From: Pedosphaera sp.
GTDB taxonomy: Bacteria > Verrucomicrobiota > Verrucomicrobiia > Limisphaerales > JADLHS01
Reading direction: 5' to 3'
NCBI GenBank assembly: GCA_009695195.1
Contig: SIBJ01000039.1
Span: 1 to 33,869 of the forward strand
Length of the DNA: 33,869 bases
In this document: positions 15,947-25,200 of the stretch, in pieces
How the letters are laid out: each line of letters begins with the position of its first letter
How positions within the stretch are numbered: position 1 is the stretch's first letter
The notes under the pieces: generated by a model
What the model was told of the DNA's origin: nothing
Database searches by the model: none
What the model saw: the letters and a program-made list of their open reading frames with translations, nothing else
Position numbers and translations under genes: made by a program

Positions 15947-18790
15947 TCACGGCAGCAGCTTCACCTTGTAGAAACGCCCGGGGACGGTCGCGGGCGGCGC
16001 GTCGGTGTGGCTGAGGAAAAGTTGCAGCGGCCCGGCGGTGTTCGAGGCGCCAGCGAGGTTGCTCCAGGAATTTCCGAACTGGTTGGCGTAAACGACTTGA
16101 TAGTTGTGCGCGGGCATGGCGGCCCACGTGAGCGCCACGCCGTTGCTCCCGGTGCGCGTGGCTTGCAAGGTGAAATCCAGCGCGGGATCAAGCCGGTCAA
16201 ATTTCCCATCGCCGTTGTGATCGCGCAGCGCGGCGGTCGGGATGACGAAGAACTCATTCGGGTCAAGGTCCGGGCCGGCGCCGGCGGGACATTGCGAGCC
16301 GAGCGCACCGCCGTCCGCCGTCTGGTACGCGGCGGAACACAAATAAATATTCGTCGGCACCGCACCGAAGGCGGCGACGAGATCAATCGTGCCTTCCATT
16401 TGGCCGGAATTCGCGGCGGCTTTCGTCGCGAGTGACCCGGCGGGGGCGTTGAACCACGCGACGTAGCTGTTCTGGCTTTCGCCCGCGAGGAACGGCTTGC
16501 TCGTGGCGACCGAAACTTTACCGGACTTGGCCCACGGCGCGGCGGCGGTGGCGGAGGCGAGCAACTGGTCGCTCACGAAAAGGAAATGGTCGTTGGGCCC
16601 ACTGTTGCCCGGCGACCAAGTCGAGACGTAAAGCTGCGACCCGCGCAGCGCCGCGTGGAGGGTCATGCCGCTGGACGCGACGAGAAAATTCGTCGAGTCC
16701 GCCGCGCCGTCCATCACGAACGGCGGGAAGTTGGTGGAGGCGGGGGGATTCGTCGGCGTGATGGCGGCGGAGAGATTCAGTCCGACCCAGACGTGTTGGA
16801 TCGGCGACTTGAAAAGGTTGCCGCGCGCGTCGCTGGCCGTGACGTAGTAATCCACGAACGAATTCGTGATGCCGCTCACCTTCGCGTGGTAATAGTCTGC
16901 GATGTACTGCGGCGTAACGCCAAGGACGGGCGTGACGACGCGCTGCGTCATGTTCGAGGTTTGCCACGTGCCGGCGAGCGGGCCGCCGGCGAACGTTTTG
17001 AACTGATCGCTCGTCGGAGGATTGGTGCCGTTGACGCGGAGTTTCAAGCTGACATTCGTGATGCCGCTCACGTCGTAGGCGTAGGTCCAGACCCAGAAGT
17101 CTGAGTTGGTTGCCACTTTGACTTGGTAGCCGTATTGCACGCCGAAGTTCGTGCCGCCGGGATTCCACGGGTGACGTTGCGGAATGAAAACCGTCGGCGG
17201 TGTGGTGTCGGCGGTTGGATTGCCGGTGAGAATGGAGTTCACGTTGCGCACGGCGTTCGACTGCGCGGCGACGGCGCGTTGGCACTCGTCATCGTGGCAG
17301 CCGTAGTAAACGAACCCGCTGTCGAGGCTGCCAAGGTAATAATGCCAGCCGAGTTCGACGGCGTTGGGCGTCGTGGAAAAGCTTCCCGGATCGCGCACTT
17401 GGTCCACGCGCGGCGTCACGCCGGAAATCTGCTGCGCGGTCTTGACGCGATTCTCCGTGGCGATGATGACGCGCCAGTTGTCCGCCTTGTCGCTCACGCC
17501 GACGCTGGGATTAACTTCATTCACGCCGCCGACCACGTGACTCGGCGGCCAGTGCCAGTTCGAGAAAATCGGCGAGCCGAAATCGCCGTCGGCATAAACC
17601 CAGCCGCCGTCCTCGACGTGGACGACGTCGTTGGCCGCCGGCGGATGGTCGGCGATGAATTGCTCGACGGTCGTCGGCTCGTAGCCGCGTCCGCTGGCCT
17701 GACCGGTGAAGTTCTGCACCCACTCCTCGTAGTAGGAGTAACCGCCGCTCCACGCGTTGTCGCCGTCGTGCGCGCACATCACGAGCGCGGGCTTGCTCGT
17801 GTCGTTGCGCGCGGCGAGCGAGTTCAGCAGATTCAAATCCCACGTGCTGTAACTGTCCTTCCAGCCCAGCACCTGGTCGCTGGGCACGACGATGAGGTTG
17901 GTCGCCGCGCCGGTTTCCGGATCCACGTGCCGCGCGTAGTGCAGTTGAAATCCGAACGGCATCACCTGGATCGGCGAGCAGCCGCGATCAATCGTGAGGC
18001 GTTGATAATTCCCCGCGCCCTGTGCCGGGTTCAACTGGTCCGCGCGATTCGGCAGGTCGCACATCTCGCCGCCGCTGCCGGTGACGACGGGAAAATCCGC
18101 GCACGCGCGCGCGAGGTGCGTGTTGGCGATGATGCTCCACTCAATGCCGACCTTTTTCAAAATGGGGATCATGCGCTCGGTGAAACAGGTCTCCGCCGGA
18201 AAATAGCCGCGCGAGTTCCCGGGATTCGTCGTCCACATGATTTCCATCTGGCGCTGGTGAATCCGCAACTCCATTTCCAGCGTTTCATCACTGAGCAACG
18301 GCGCGAGTGCGTGATGATACGTGAAGTTGACGAGGTCCATGCGCGGCTTGCCGCCGCTGGTCGTCCAACCGCGCGCTTCGCGATTGCCGTTGAACCAACC
18401 GCCGCCGTAGCCAAGTTGACCGGCGGCGCCGAGGCTTTGCACATTTTCCATCAGCGCGCCCGAGTAGCTGACTGACACCCCGGCCTTCGGATAGCCCGTG
18501 AGGCTGCTGAGCGAATTGCGCGGACGGCTTTGATAAGCGTTCACGCGATCATCGAGGCCGAAAATATTTCGCAACACTTCTGGCGACGGATGCGGCCGTC
18601 CGGCGTCCTGTTGTTGAATCGTGTCCCACGCATTCTCGTAATGCTCGCTGCCCGCGCGTTTGTCGGGCCAGTAAACCGGCTGGTGCAAATGCCAGAGCCA
18701 CGTCGTGTGGAGGGAATTGCCGGCGAGCGCGTCGAACGAGGCGGCGAGAAGCGCGGCGCAAAGCCAGCGGGTGCGAAGGAAAAACTTCAT
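15947..18790 (-). CDS. Secreted GH57-type alpha-glucan hydrolase
   Basis: 947 residues from the ATG at 18790, which gives the signal peptide MKFFLRTRWLCAALLAASFD, cleavage near ALA-GN. The GH57 hallmark HLHQP is at residues 34-38, within TTWLWHLHQPVYW. RGYFPAETCF places Glu200 where the family has its nucleophile. CAHDGDNAW (around Asp342/Asp344) is a candidate for the acid/base region; these residue assignments are inference. After the catalytic part come about 400 residues of beta-rich accessory sequence, then a C-terminal module ending RFYKVKLLP that recurs in other secreted proteins here. GH57 enzymes are amylases, amylopullulanases or branching enzymes; a secreted form suggests starch breakdown. 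A longer frame extends upstream to 18997 but has no protein-like character. Confidence 0.88.
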   Translation of the reverse strand: MKFFLRTRWLCAALLAASFDALAGNSLHTTWLWHLHQPVYWPDKRAGSEHYENAWDTIQQQDAGRPHPSPEVLRNIFGLDDRVNAYQSRPRNSLSSLTGYPKAGVSVSYSGALMENVQSLGAAGQLGYGGGWFNGNREARGWTTSGGKPRMDLVNFTYHHALAPLLSDETLEMELRIHQRQMEIMWTTNPGNSRGYFPAETCFTERMIPILKKVGIEWSIIANTHLARACADFPVVTGSGGEMCDLPNRADQLNPAQGAGNYQRLTIDRGCSPIQVMPFGFQLHYARHVDPETGAATNLIVVPSDQVLGWKDSYSTWDLNLLNSLAARNDTSKPALVMCAHDGDNAWSGGYSYYEEWVQNFTGQASGRGYEPTTVEQFIADHPPAANDVVHVEDGGWVYADGDFGSPIFSNWHWPPSHVVGGVNEVNPSVGVSDKADNWRVIIATENRVKTAQQISGVTPRVDQVRDPGSFSTTPNAVELGWHYYLGSLDSGFVYYGCHDDECQRAVAAQSNAVRNVNSILTGNPTADTTPPTVFIPQRHPWNPGGTNFGVQYGYQVKVATNSDFWVWTYAYDVSGITNVSLKLRVNGTNPPTSDQFKTFAGGPLAGTWQTSNMTQRVVTPVLGVTPQYIADYYHAKVSGITNSFVDYYVTASDARGNLFKSPIQHVWVGLNLSAAITPTNPPASTNFPPFVMDGAADSTNFLVASSGMTLHAALRGSQLYVSTWSPGNSGPNDHFLFVSDQLLASATAAAPWAKSGKVSVATSKPFLAGESQNSYVAWFNAPAGSLATKAAANSGQMEGTIDLVAAFGAVPTNIYLCSAAYQTADGGALGSQCPAGAGPDLDPNEFFVIPTAALRDHNGDGKFDRLDPALDFTLQATRTGSNGVALTWAAMPAHNYQVVYANQFGNSWSNLAGASNTAGPLQLFLSHTDAPPATVPGRFYKVKLLP

Positions 18791-18885
18791 TGGGTTCAAA
18801 GCATCAACCAGCGCTTGCGCGTTGGAACTGGCGTGAGCATGGCGCGGCCCTTCGGGTTGTGCAACGAGCGGGTAGCCGGAATCCA

Positions 18886-18901
18886 CCCGCATATTTGTGC
18901 G
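18886..18901. repeat. CCGCA...TGCGG dyad, copy 3
   Basis: CCGCA and TGCGG around TATTTG, midway in the 227-bp gap between the divergent GH57 and S74-chaperone protein genes. Confidence 0.72.
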
Positions 18902-19017
18902 GTGCGTGAACTTCCCTTGTGGGCAAATCTCCTTGCTTTTCCGCGGCCGTTCCGGTCTGATGCGTGCATTCTGCAGGACACACGCAGACCACTGCAACCC
19001 TCCATCGTACCTGACTT

Positions 19018-21306
19018 ATGAAAACACCCCGAGTCACCCTCACTGCACTCGCCCTGCTCGCGTTCTGGCTTTGCGGCGCGCAACCTCTCCTCGCCCAAGG
19101 CACGGCGTTCACCTACCAAGGCCGGCTCACCAGTGGCACGAATGTCGCCAATGGTAATTACGACCTGACCTTTGCGCTGTTCAACCTCGTCAGTGGCGCG
19201 GGCCAGGTTGGCGTCACGCTCACCAACACTCCGACCGCCGTGAGCAACGGACTGTTCACCGTCACGTTGGATTTCGGCAATCAATTTCCCGGCGCGGACC
19301 GCTGGCTGGAAATCGCCGTGCGCACCAACGGCGGCGGCGTTTTCACCACGCTCGCGCCGCGCCAGCAATTGACGCCCACGCCGTATGCCATCACGGCTGG
19401 CAATCTTTCCGGCACACTGCCGCTGGCGCAACTCCCGGCGGCGGTGGTGACCAATGGCGCGGGCGGCGTGAACCTTACCGGCTCATTCACCGGCAACGGC
19501 GCGAATGTGACCAACGTGAACGCCGCCACGCTCGGCGGTTTGAGCGCGGGAACGTTCTGGCAACTCGGCGGCAACAGTGTTTTGCCCGGCCAGTTCCTCG
19601 GCAGCACGAACAACCAGCCGCTGGAATTCATAGTCAACGGCCTGCGCGCCCTGCGGATTGAGGACAACGGCGATTCCTCCGATCCCGGCAGCACGCCGGA
19701 CGGCGCGCCTAACATGATTGGCGGTTCGCCGGTCAACTCTGTGGGGGCGGGCGTGGTGGGCGCGACCATTGCCGGTGGCGGGGCGACGAACTTCAATAAC
19801 GGCATCGGTGACGACACCTACATCAATTCGGTGCTGGCCAACTTTGGCGTCGTGTCGGGGGGCCGTCAAAACACGATTCAGCCCAACGCCTACGACTCGA
19901 CCATCGGCGGGGGCTTCATCAACACGATTCAGGCCAATGCCGTCGCCGCGACCATCGGCGGCGGTTACGACAACACGATTCAGGACAACGCCAACTTCTC
20001 GACCATCGGCGGGGGCGCGATCAACAAGATTCAGACCAATGCCGGCGTCGCGACCATCGGCGGGGGCAGTGGCAACACGATTCAGACCAATGCCGTCGCC
20101 GCGACCATCGGCGGGGGCGGTGGCAACACGATTCAGACCAGTGCCCGCTACGCGACCATCGGCGGGGGCAGTGGCAACACGATTCAGACCAACGCCAACA
20201 ACGCGACCATCGGCGGCGGCACAAACAACAACATCGCGTTTTCACATTCTGCCACCATCGGCGGGGGCGAAGGAAACACGATTCAGGAATACGCCCAAGA
20301 CGCGACCATCGGCGGTGGGGAGACAAACACGATTCAATACAACGCCGACTCCGCGACTATCGGCGGGGGCGAAGGAAACACGGTTCAGGACAACGCCTAC
20401 ATCTCGACCATCGGCGGGGGCTACGTCAACACGATTCAGGACATGGCCTACGTCTCGACCATCGGCGGGGGCGAAAGAAACACGATTCAGGCCGGCGCCT
20501 TCTACGCGACCATCGGCGGGGGCTACGGCAACACGATTCAGGCGAACGCCGACTACGCGACCATCCCCGGCGGCTATGCCAACACCGCCACCAACTACGC
20601 CTTCGCCGCTGGCCGACGTGCCAAGGCCGTCACTCTCGGCGCGTTCGTCTGGGCGGATTCGCAGAATGCGGATTTTGTCAGCACCAGCAGCAACCAGTTT
20701 CTCGTGCGCGCGTCCGGCGGCGTGGGCATCAACACCACCAACCCCGTCGTCCCGCTCACCGTCGAAGGCAGCGGCGCTTACAACTCCATCGCCGCCGCCG
20801 CCATCGCCGTGCGTAACACCACCGCGAATAAAACGTGGGAGTGGCACGTCCTCGACGACGGCAAAATGCAGTTCGCCGACCTCGGCGCGGGCGCGACACG
20901 GATGTTGATTGATACCAACGGCAACGTCTCCGCCAACACGTTCACCCCCACGAGCGACCGCCACGCGAAGGAAAATTTCGCCGCCGTGTCCGCGCAGGAG
21001 ATTCTCACCAAGGTCGCCGCGCTGCCCATCTCGCGCTGGAACTTCAAGCAGGATGCCCGCACCCCGCACCTCGGCCCGATGGCGCAGGATTTCTATGCCG
21101 CCTTCGCCCTCGGCACGGACGACCGCCACATCGCCACCGTGGACGCCGACGGCGTGGCGCTCGCGGCCATCCAAGGGTTGAATGAAAAGGTGGAAAGCGG
21201 AAAGCAGAAAGCTGAAACCCGGATTCAGAAGCTCGAAGCGGAGAACACGGAGTTGAAAACCCGGCTGGAAAAACTCGAACAGTTGATGAACGGAGGCGCG
21301 AAATGA
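19018..21306 (+). CDS. Secreted beta-helical repeat protein with C-terminal peptidase S74 chaperone
   Basis: 762 residues. The signal peptide is MKTPRVTLTALALLAFWLCG, cleavage near LLA-QG. Residues 28 to about 130 form a domain opening FTYQGRL that is common in such proteins. Residues 295-514 hold 13 tandem 17-residue repeats of the pattern TIGGGxxNTIQxNAxxA, like the left-handed roll of YadA-type heads. A linker follows (GGVGINT...), then an intramolecular chaperone domain. The motif TSDRHAKENF has Ser646 and Lys651 at the Ser/Lys spacing of self-cleaving S74 (endosialidase-type) chaperones. A coiled coil ends the protein (about 725-760). The prediction is a trimeric fibre that folds with help from the end domain and then cuts it off; that is family knowledge applied here. 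The next gene overlaps the stop (ATGA). Confidence 0.88.
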   Translation: MKTPRVTLTALALLAFWLCGAQPLLAQGTAFTYQGRLTSGTNVANGNYDLTFALFNLVSGAGQVGVTLTNTPTAVSNGLFTVTLDFGNQFPGADRWLEIAVRTNGGGVFTTLAPRQQLTPTPYAITAGNLSGTLPLAQLPAAVVTNGAGGVNLTGSFTGNGANVTNVNAATLGGLSAGTFWQLGGNSVLPGQFLGSTNNQPLEFIVNGLRALRIEDNGDSSDPGSTPDGAPNMIGGSPVNSVGAGVVGATIAGGGATNFNNGIGDDTYINSVLANFGVVSGGRQNTIQPNAYDSTIGGGFINTIQANAVAATIGGGYDNTIQDNANFSTIGGGAINKIQTNAGVATIGGGSGNTIQTNAVAATIGGGGGNTIQTSARYATIGGGSGNTIQTNANNATIGGGTNNNIAFSHSATIGGGEGNTIQEYAQDATIGGGETNTIQYNADSATIGGGEGNTVQDNAYISTIGGGYVNTIQDMAYVSTIGGGERNTIQAGAFYATIGGGYGNTIQANADYATIPGGYANTATNYAFAAGRRAKAVTLGAFVWADSQNADFVSTSSNQFLVRASGGVGINTTNPVVPLTVEGSGAYNSIAAAAIAVRNTTANKTWEWHVLDDGKMQFADLGAGATRMLIDTNGNVSANTFTPTSDRHAKENFAAVSAQEILTKVAALPISRWNFKQDARTPHLGPMAQDFYAAFALGTDDRHIATVDADGVALAAIQGLNEKVESGKQKAETRIQKLEAENTELKTRLEKLEQLMNGGAK
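19900..20559 (+). repeat. 13 tandem 51-bp coding repeats
   Basis: Twelve units of 51 bp and one of 48 bp, each with ACCATCGGCGGGGGC followed by a variable pair of codons and AACACGATTCAG. The DNA is more alike between units than the protein would need, which points to recent duplication or gene conversion. The 48-bp unit (TIGGGTNNNIAFSHSA) is the odd one out. The units encode the repeat domain of the S74-chaperone protein, so this is not a CRISPR array. Confidence 0.95.
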
Positions 21307-21890
21307 AAAGCTCCAACATCCAAGCACCAAGCTCCAGAGAAATTCCAATGACCAAACATCACACCAGAATCCCGATGCGTCGTAAGATCTTGACCCACCC
21401 TTGGAGCTTGAAGGCCCGCTCGCGATTTATCGGAGTTGGAGCTTCTCTGGTGCTTGGATGCTGGTGCTTGGTGTTTCTGCCTAGCCCAAACGCCCACGCC
21501 CAGAGCTATTCGATTGACTGGTCCACGATTGACGGCGGCGGCGGCACGAGCACGGGGGGCGTTTACACCGTGAGCGGCACCATCGGCCAGCCGGACGCGG
21601 GTGCGATGAGCGGCGGAAATTTTTCGGTCGCCGGCGGTTTCTGGAGTTTGCTCTCCGTCGTGCAATCCCCCGGCGCGCCGTTGCTCGCCATCACCATCAC
21701 GCCGACGAACACCGCGATGGTTTCGTGGCCGTCGCCTTCGACCGGTTTCACGTTGCAGCAAAACACGAACAGCGTCGCCTCGGTGAACTGGAGCAACGTC
21801 GCCACTTCACCCACCGACAACGGCACGATCAAATACATCATAGTGAACCCGCCGAGCGGGAACCGGTTTTATCGGCTGTTCAGGCAGTGA
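21303..21890 (+). CDS. Small secreted protein, partner of S74-chaperone protein
   Basis: 195 residues if translation starts at the ATG that overlaps the upstream stop (ATGA, 21303). ATGs at 21348 and 21375 are alternatives, and 21375 gives the most ordinary signal peptide. The signal's hydrophobic core, ASLVLGCWCLVFL (cleavage near AHA-QS), is encoded by the right arm of palindromic repeat A. The mature part has the Gly-rich block SIDWSTIDGGGGTSTGGVYT and SGTIGQPDAG...GGFW, which I know as a recurring domain in Verrucomicrobia secreted proteins. It ends in a WSNVATSP...NRFYRLFRQ module related to the tails of the amylases here. The function is unknown; the overlap with the fibre gene implies a joint role at the surface. 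Confidence 0.8.
   Translation: MKSSNIQAPSSREIPMTKHHTRIPMRRKILTHPWSLKARSRFIGVGASLVLGCWCLVFLPSPNAHAQSYSIDWSTIDGGGGTSTGGVYTVSGTIGQPDAGAMSGGNFSVAGGFWSLLSVVQSPGAPLLAITITPTNTAMVSWPSPSTGFTLQQNTNSVASVNWSNVATSPTDNGTIKYIIVNPPSGNRFYRLFRQ
21319..21473. repeat. Palindromic repeat family A, copy 2
   Basis: The left arm 21319-21341 is identical to 10328-10350. The right arm at about 21437-21473 contains TTCTCTGGTGCTTGGATGC. The copy sits entirely inside the 5' part of the small secreted protein gene and encodes its signal-peptide core. Confidence 0.9.
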
Positions 21891-21893
21891 CCC

Positions 21894-21970
21894 GGGAGCG
21901 CCGGCATCATTGCCGGCGTTTTGTCTTCTGCGGAATCAAGCCACCCGCCGGCAGGGATGCCGGCGCTCCC
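21894..21970. repeat. Inverted repeat family F
   Basis: Arms 21894-21917 and 21947-21970 are inverted repeats over 24 bp with two mismatches (core GGGAGCGCCGGCATC). It begins 4 bp after the stop of the small secreted protein gene. It could act as a terminator-like hairpin for that gene, though no T-run follows. Confidence 0.88.
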
Positions 21971-21976
21971 AGGCGA

Positions 21977-21992
21977 CCGCATGATTGTGCGG
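21977..21992. repeat. CCGCA...TGCGG dyad, copy 4
   Basis: CCGCA and TGCGG around TGATTG, directly after repeat F and 194 bp upstream of the giant GH13 gene. Confidence 0.72.
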
Positions 21993-22114
21993 TTGAAGGA
22001 AGGCCGGGTCGCGACTACGTTACGGCGTCGCTGAATCAAACGCTGTGCATAACCCCGCAACCCTGTTGTTCTATCCCGACGCATTTTCTCGAGCACGTTC
22101 GCCGTCGTTGCGTC

Positions 22115-22211
22115 GGAGCGCGCGCTTCAGCCCGCTTCATGATGGGGGCGTCGTTGGTCTTTGGTGCGCACGGGGCGTTCGTACGGTGAAGCGGACTGAA
22201 GTCCGCGCTCC
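22115..22211. repeat. Palindromic repeat family C spanning a start codon
   Basis: Arms 22115-22138 and 22188-22211 match as inverted repeats at most of 24 positions (right-arm core GCGGACTGAAGTCCGCGCTC). The right arm also contains its own perfect hairpin, GCGGACT-GA-AGTCCGC. The GTG start at 22186 touches this arm, so the arm encodes residues 2-9 of the GH13 protein (KRTEVRAP). Confidence 0.85.
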
Positions 22212-25200
22212 TTTCGCGCTCCTCGCGCTCCTGTGCGCGCTGCTCGCCGCTCCGCTCGCGGCGCGCGGCGAGGCGATGCTCCAGTTGTTCAACGTCAACT
22301 GGGACGAACTTGCCACGAAGATGCCGGAGATCGCCGAGGCCGGTTACACCAGTCTCTGGCTGCCGCCGCCGGCGAAGGCGGGCAGCGTTTATTCCGTCGG
22401 CTACGATCAGTTCGATCCGTTCGATCTCGGCGACAAAAATCAGCGCGGCACGGTGCGCACGCGTTACGGGACGAAGGATCAGTTGCTGCAAGTCGTCGAA
22501 CTCGCGCATCGCTTCGGCATCCGCGTTTATTTCGACAACATCATGAACCACCGCGGATTTGACATCCCCGGTTTTAATTCCAGCACGCCGACGAATCTTT
22601 ATCCCGGTCTCTCGCCGAAGGATTTTCATTTGCGTACGCAGACCGACGGCACGTATCGCAACTGGGACAACATCGCCAACTGGAGCGACATCTGGCAGGT
22701 GCAGCATCGTCCACTCTTCGGGTTGATTGATCTCGCGAACGAAAACGGCAGCGTGAACGAAAACTTCGGCGCGACCGAGGGCAACACGACCGCGAAGATT
22801 TCCTACGTCCGCCAGCCGGGCAATCGCGATTACTACATGGACACGAATCTGCCGGTGATCATCTCGCCGTGGCGGCCGTTCAACGGCACGAATGGCGACC
22901 TCATCGCCGAGGACGTGAACGCGTACCTCATTCGCGCCGCGATGTGGACGCTGAACGAAACGAAGTGCGACGGCTTCCGCTTCGACGCGGTGAAGCATGT
23001 GCCCGCGACTTTTTTTGGGTCCACCAGCACGGACGCCGCGGGTTACACGGGCGCGATCCAGACGATGTTCGATTACGTGCACGGCTACGGCACGAACGTC
23101 CTCGGCAACGGTTACGTGGAGGCTGACGACAGCCGGAACAGTTGTTTCGACAGCGAGGCGACGCGCAACGACGCGCTTTTGTTCGGCGAACATCTGGGCG
23201 AGCCGCCGAGCTATCAGGAATATCTGGATCGCGGGATGCGGCTGGTGAACTCGCCGTATCATTTCCAGTTGAACAGCATCCTCGGCACGGGTTCGCTCGT
23301 TGGACTGGACCAGCGCGATTACAAACCGTACGGCAGCGCGTTCAGCGGACAATACAGCATCCTCTTCGCGCAGAGCCACGATGACGCCAGCGCGACCCGG
23401 CGCGAACTTCAGAACGGCTACAACTTTTTCCGCGAAGGGCTGCCGTGCATTTATTCCGACGGCTACAACCAGTCGGGCGCGCCGGATTATTTTCCCGCCG
23501 TCGCCAACGCGCCGTATCTCGGCGAGTTTGGCGATAATAAGATGCCCGACCTCGCGTATCTTCATCACCAACTCGCCCGCGGCGGCACACGCGCGCGCTG
23601 GAGCGACAGCGACACCGTGGCGTTCGAGCGTTACGATTACCGCGAGGCCGGCAGCGCGGCGGATCAAACCGTCGTGTTGTTCGCGATGAACGACAACTAC
23701 GGCAACCCCGGCGACATCAGCTTCGACGATGACGTGACGCAGAGCGACACGGGAATGCCTTCGACGTGTTACCCGGTGCAGAACTCGCGGCATCAGGGGT
23801 TGGTGGTGAATTTCCCGCCCGGCTCGTGGCTGGCGCAACTCGCGGATTCGCCGGGGAAAGTTCGCGCGTGTCCGAAAATCCTCGTGCGGCTCGCGACGCA
23901 AAACCAGGCGGATGCCATCGCGTCGCAGAACGATCCGAATCCGGTGAACCGGAAAGTGTGGGTCGCCTCGCAAACGCTCGCGGCGGGCGGCGGCGCGATT
24001 GAATTCAAAATTCCCAGCGGCGGTTACGTGGCTTACGGCTATCAATGGCCCGAGCCCGCGCGGGCAAATCTGAAAACCAACGCCATCACCATCCGTCAAG
24101 GCGGCGCTGACGTGCCGCGCATCACGGTTTATCGCAAGGACGGCGTCAACGGCGACGCGGGTTTCAATCCGTCGTATCCCTTCAAGCTGCGCGGCGGCGT
24201 GGACACATCCGGCAACGTGCTGACCGGCGCGAACGTGTCGAACAAAACCTACGCGATTGATATTCCCATCGTGACCAACGGCCTGATGGACATCCTTGTC
24301 CGTTGCGATGCGTCGGCGGTGAACACGTTGTTGAAGCTCGATGGCGGAATGGATTTGAACTTCCACATGAACCTCGGCTACTCGAACAGCCCGACCAACC
24401 TTGAGCGTCGCGACAACCGCCCCGGCGCGGCCACGGATGGTTTTCTCGGCTACGAACAGACGGCGTTTCAGTTCCGCTACGGCCCGGAAAAATTCGGCGC
24501 GCAGACCACCAACCGCAACGGCGTCTTCTCGCTCGGCGCGGAGACGTATTACTACACCGTCGGCGGCGCGAACCTGATCGTGAACGGCCCGACGAACGCG
24601 CCGACGATCACCAACAGCACGGCGGTTTGGGCCACGCACATCCCGAGCAACGCGGTCACCGCGAGCAGTGGCCCGGCAACGCAGCGCGTTCCGCTCAACG
24701 CGACCAACGGCGGGCCGGTGGACATCTGGATTCGCTCTGGCTTCCAGTTTCAGGTCAACAAATGTTTCATCTACTACACGACCGACGGCAGCAATCCCGA
24801 GGGCGCGTTCGGCACGGGCAAGGGGACGACGCGCGTGGTGGAGGCGTTTTTCCAGGCGGCGGACACGGGCAGCGGCACGATTGATTGGTGGAAGGGAACT
24901 ATTCCCGCCAGCAACCACGTCAACGGCGTGCAGGTGCGCTACAAGATTTCGGTGTTCAAGAACGACATCGCCGAGATCGCGGACAACGAAACCGCGAAAC
25001 TTTACGGCCTGAACCAGGCGGCGATCACGAATTCCGATCCGACCGCCGTCACCGTCTGGCTGCACAACGACCGCAACACGAACAGCACGGTGACCGGCCT
25101 GCGCGAAGGCTTTCACATTTTGCGCGCGCGCTGTTTCCTCCCGCGCACGAACAAGTCGTCGGTTTACAACACGTTCACCCAGACTTTTTATTACGACTCC

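Noticed and set aside
14405..16435. A 676-codon plus-strand frame across the GH13 and GH57 genes
   Set aside because: It spans two real genes on the other strand, including the gap between them, and has shadow-type composition.
19900..20559. Regular 51-bp repeats as a CRISPR array
   Set aside because: The whole unit is conserved and encodes in-frame 17-residue protein repeats; there are no unique spacers.
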